Source: Lysobacter capsici
GTDB lineage: Bacteria; Pseudomonadota; Gammaproteobacteria; Xanthomonadales; Xanthomonadaceae
DNA: 64,000 nt
Direction: 5' to 3'
Assembly (NCBI RefSeq): GCF_018732085.1
Contig: NZ_CP076103.1
Coordinates: 2,356,001 to 2,420,000, forward strand
Shown here: positions 61,808-64,000 of the stretch, piece by piece
How the letters are laid out: each line of letters begins with the position of its first letter
How positions within the stretch are numbered: position 1 is the first letter of the stretch
Position numbers and translations under genes: made by a program
Notes under the pieces: model-generated
Databases searched by the model: none
The model's input: the letters and a program-made list of their open reading frames with translations, nothing else
What the model was told of the DNA's origin: nothing

Positions 61808-63358
61808 ATGGGCATCTCTCCCTTCAACGACGCCGGCGCGGCCCGCTATTGGCAGCCGCCTCCGCCGCCGACGACCGCCACGACGGTGCCGCTGCCGACC
61901 GGGCCCGCGCCGGGTCCGTATCGGCTCGAGCCGTCCTATCACCCGCAGTTGCCGGTCCCCAGCGCGCCGCCGCAGAGCCAAGGCGGTCCGTATGCCTTGC
62001 CGCCCGGCAGCACGCTGGCGCAGACCGTCGGCGGCACCCAGGCGCAGCCGTTCGACGTGACCATGTCGCAGCTGGCGACCGCGGTGTACGGCACGCGCGG
62101 CGATCCGCCGCCGGGCTGGAGCGCGGTGAGCGATCAGGACCTGAGCGCGCGCGGCATCCAGGACCCGCAGGCCTGGCGCCTGCAGTTCCTCGGCGCCAAC
62201 GACGCGGTCGCGACCAATTCGCAGGAATACCGCGCTGAAATCTACCAGGACGGCGCCGGCAACTTCGTCCTGTCCTACCGCGGCACCGCCGAGGGCGCCG
62301 ACGACTGGATGAACAACTTCGAGCAGGGCACCGGCTTCAAGACCGACCCCGCGGACAAGTTCAGCGAAACCGCGGTCAACACCGCGACCGAGTTTGCGGC
62401 GGTGTTCGGCCAGCCCGGCGCCGACGGCACCTCGAGCAATCTGGCGATCACCGGGCATTCGCAGGGCGGCGGCCTCGCCACCGTGGGCTCGCTGGCCACC
62501 GGCATACCGGCGGTGACCTTCGACGCCTCGGGCATCCATCCCAATACCCTGGAACGCATGGGGTTCGCCGATCCGCAGAAGGCGCGCGACATCGCCGAGG
62601 GCGGGCAAATCCGCGCCTACTCGCTGGACTCCGATCTGCTGACCCAGACCCAGGAAGGCGGCCCGCTCGGCCTGATCGCGCCCGACGCGCTGGGCACCAG
62701 CATCGTGGTCGAGCCCGGCCCGATCACCGAGCACACCTTGCTGGCGCGCGCCGCCGCGGTCGAATTCCCCGATCTGCCGCCGGCCGCATTGGCGGCTTTG
62801 AACGCGGTCGGCGAAGCGGCGCGTAACAGTCCGATACCGCTGATCAACGGCGTCGGCGATCTGGCCTACAGCGCCTTCAGCCACAACCCCAACGTGCTGA
62901 CCTCGGCGATGATCGAGCAGCAGCCGTGGCAGGCGGGCTACGAAAATCCGTCCGACTTCGGCAAGGACCTGCAGAATCTGGTGCCCGATCCGCTCAAGGA
63001 CGATTTCGCGATCAATACCCACGATCTGATTTCCGACGTCGGCGAGGTGATCGATACCGACTTCAAGAACGGCGACTACGTGCAAGGCGGCTTCAGCCTC
63101 GCCGGCGATCTCGGCGAGGGCGTGTGGAATTCGGTCGGCGATACCGCCAATCGCACTACCGAGTCGCTGGCGCAGTCGGTCGACGACAACGTGGGCGGTC
63201 CGCTCGGCGATCTGCTGTCCGGGGCGATCTCCGGCAGCGGCGATGTCGCGCAGGTGGCATCCGATGTCGCCGGACAAGGCGTCGAAATCGTCGCCGATGG
63301 CGCGGGCTTCGTCGCCCAGAAGGGCAGCGACTTCGTCGGTTGGCTGACCGGACGTTGA
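61808..63358 (+). CDS. Lipase-fold protein, candidate secreted effector
   Basis: A predicted alpha/beta-hydrolase of 516 residues with no signal peptide. The N terminus (to about residue 75) is proline-rich (RYWQPPPPPTTATT). The lipase core has NFVLSYRGTAEGADDWMNNF and the nucleophile elbow ITGHSQGGGLA (Ser218), with possible Asp in SLDSDLL and His in ITEHTLL. The C-terminal third repeats Gly/Asp/Val-rich motifs (NRTTESLAQSVDDNVGGPLG, GDVAQVASDVAGQGVEIVAD). An ankyrin lipoprotein gene follows. Phospholipase effectors of contact-dependent secretion look like this, but no secretion genes are in the window. Confidence 0.75.
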   Translation: MGISPFNDAGAARYWQPPPPPTTATTVPLPTGPAPGPYRLEPSYHPQLPVPSAPPQSQGGPYALPPGSTLAQTVGGTQAQPFDVTMSQLATAVYGTRGDPPPGWSAVSDQDLSARGIQDPQAWRLQFLGANDAVATNSQEYRAEIYQDGAGNFVLSYRGTAEGADDWMNNFEQGTGFKTDPADKFSETAVNTATEFAAVFGQPGADGTSSNLAITGHSQGGGLATVGSLATGIPAVTFDASGIHPNTLERMGFADPQKARDIAEGGQIRAYSLDSDLLTQTQEGGPLGLIAPDALGTSIVVEPGPITEHTLLARAAAVEFPDLPPAALAALNAVGEAARNSPIPLINGVGDLAYSAFSHNPNVLTSAMIEQQPWQAGYENPSDFGKDLQNLVPDPLKDDFAINTHDLISDVGEVIDTDFKNGDYVQGGFSLAGDLGEGVWNSVGDTANRTTESLAQSVDDNVGGPLGDLLSGAISGSGDVAQVASDVAGQGVEIVADGAGFVAQKGSDFVGWLTGR

Positions 63359-63429
63359 TCGCGTCGTTCATGCGCGCCCGCGGCCGTCGCAGCGATCGCG
63401 CCGATCCGGCGATGCGGCGGCATGCGGGT

Positions 63430-64000
63430 ATGCGTTATCGTGCGGTCGTTCTTGTCGGCCTTTGGGCCATCGGTCTTCCCGCATGCACACGGTCCTCCAT
63501 GAGCAATGAGCCGTTCGCCAGTCCGACGCTTGCGCCCTTGGCCGACGCCGTGCGCAATGGCGACGCCGCCGAGATTCGCCGCCAGTTGCAGAGCGTCGCG
63601 CCCGATACGCCGGGCGCCGACGGGTCGACTCTGCTGATGCTGGCGATCGCGCAGGGCCACACGGACAGTGCGCGCGCCTTGCTCGAAGGCGGCGCCGACC
63701 CGAATCGCGCCGGCCCCGACGGCAAGACCCCGGTGCATCTGGCCGCGTTCGCCGACGATCCCGAGTTGCTGCGCACCGTGCTGGCCCATGGCGGCAAGCC
63801 GGATGTGCGCAACACCCAGACCGATGCCACGCCGCTGGAATCGGCCTTGCTGGGCGGCAACCCGACCCAGTTGCAGATCCTGCTCGATGCCGGCGCCGAT
63901 CCGAATCAGGCCGACCGCAACGGCGACACCGCGCTGCATGTGGCCGCGCGCACCAATGCCGGCGCCGCGCTGTTGCTGCTGCTCGAACGCGGCGCGAATC
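63430..64000 (+). CDS. Ankyrin-repeat lipoprotein (partial, runs off the window)
   Basis: The reading frame is open to the window end. It starts with a lipoprotein signal, VVLVGLWAIGLPAC (lipobox Cys about residue 19), followed by ankyrin repeats such as DGSTLLMLAIAQGHTDSARA, DGKTPVHLAAFADDPELLRT and NGDTALHVAARTN. It would be anchored in the periplasm. Alternative in-frame ATGs at 63370 and 63412 exist; 63430 gives the tidiest signal. The 71-base gap from the lipase gene suggests co-transcription; ankyrin lipoproteins often act as immunity proteins of phospholipase toxins. Confidence 0.78.
   Translation, partial: MRYRAVVLVGLWAIGLPACTRSSMSNEPFASPTLAPLADAVRNGDAAEIRRQLQSVAPDTPGADGSTLLMLAIAQGHTDSARALLEGGADPNRAGPDGKTPVHLAAFADDPELLRTVLAHGGKPDVRNTQTDATPLESALLGGNPTQLQILLDAGADPNQADRNGDTALHVAARTNAGAALLLLLERGAN

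Noticed and set aside
61808..63358. The lipase-fold protein as a Xanthomonadales type IV secretion effector
   Set aside because: I could not find the conserved C-terminal XVIPCD motifs that mark those effectors; another secretion route remains possible.

Overview
The window is a GC-rich chromosomal segment that reads as Lysobacter or a close relative (Xanthomonadaceae, Gammaproteobacteria). The grounds are many GTAGGAGCGGCGCGAGCCGC-type REP palindromes, the order lolC-lolD-comEC-exbB-exbD-msbA-lpxK-kdsB, secreted hydrolases of the M35 and patatin type, and frequent TACAAT-like -10 boxes close to start codons. The species cannot be fixed from the sequence alone. Most genes are housekeeping genes, separated by repeat-filled gaps.

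Region by region. 1-9.2 kb: glutathione peroxidase, an OpgC-like acyltransferase, a membrane LytTR regulator, a TlpA-like thioredoxin, ferredoxin-NADP reductase, Tex, then a 1-kb gap packed with repeats. 9.2-20.2 kb: a PQQ-type sugar dehydrogenase lipoprotein, an ABC exporter, small secreted or membrane proteins, class I fumarase, a patatin phospholipase beside an outer-membrane phospholipase A, a DUF456 protein and a cold-shock protein. 20.2-30.3 kb: an M35 metalloprotease, two glycine-zipper proteins, a c'-type cytochrome, TcdA, TatD, glutaryl-CoA dehydrogenase, a GNAT acetyltransferase and a glutathione transferase.

30.3-42.5 kb: a fused 2-oxoacid dehydrogenase E1 followed by asparagine synthetase, a five-unit REP array, YgfZ, and a succinate dehydrogenase locus. 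That locus holds an SDHAF4-like assembly factor, sdhC, sdhD, sdhA and sdhB, then three small genes, the flavinylation factor SdhE and a YgfX-like protein, so enzyme and maturation factors lie together. 42.7-56.1 kb: an envelope-biogenesis run (LolC, LolD, ComEC, ExbB, ExbD, MsbA, LpxK, KdsB, a low-molecular-weight phosphatase), a second REP array, then uvrC-pgsA.

56.2-57.6 kb: five tRNA genes (Gly, Cys, Gly, Cys, Leu) around a DUF5713-like gene. Beyond tRNA-Leu the sequence becomes less GC-rich and holds orphan genes: a PraB-like secreted protein, a soluble histidine kinase and two hypotheticals. The window ends with a lipase-fold protein followed by an ankyrin-repeat lipoprotein cut by the window edge, a candidate toxin-immunity pair.

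The most unusual features are: a ~250-bp interspersed element present three times whose hairpins show compensatory base changes; the lipase/ankyrin pair; a ~40-residue hydrophobic insertion in LolD; and an SDHAF4-like gene just before sdhC.
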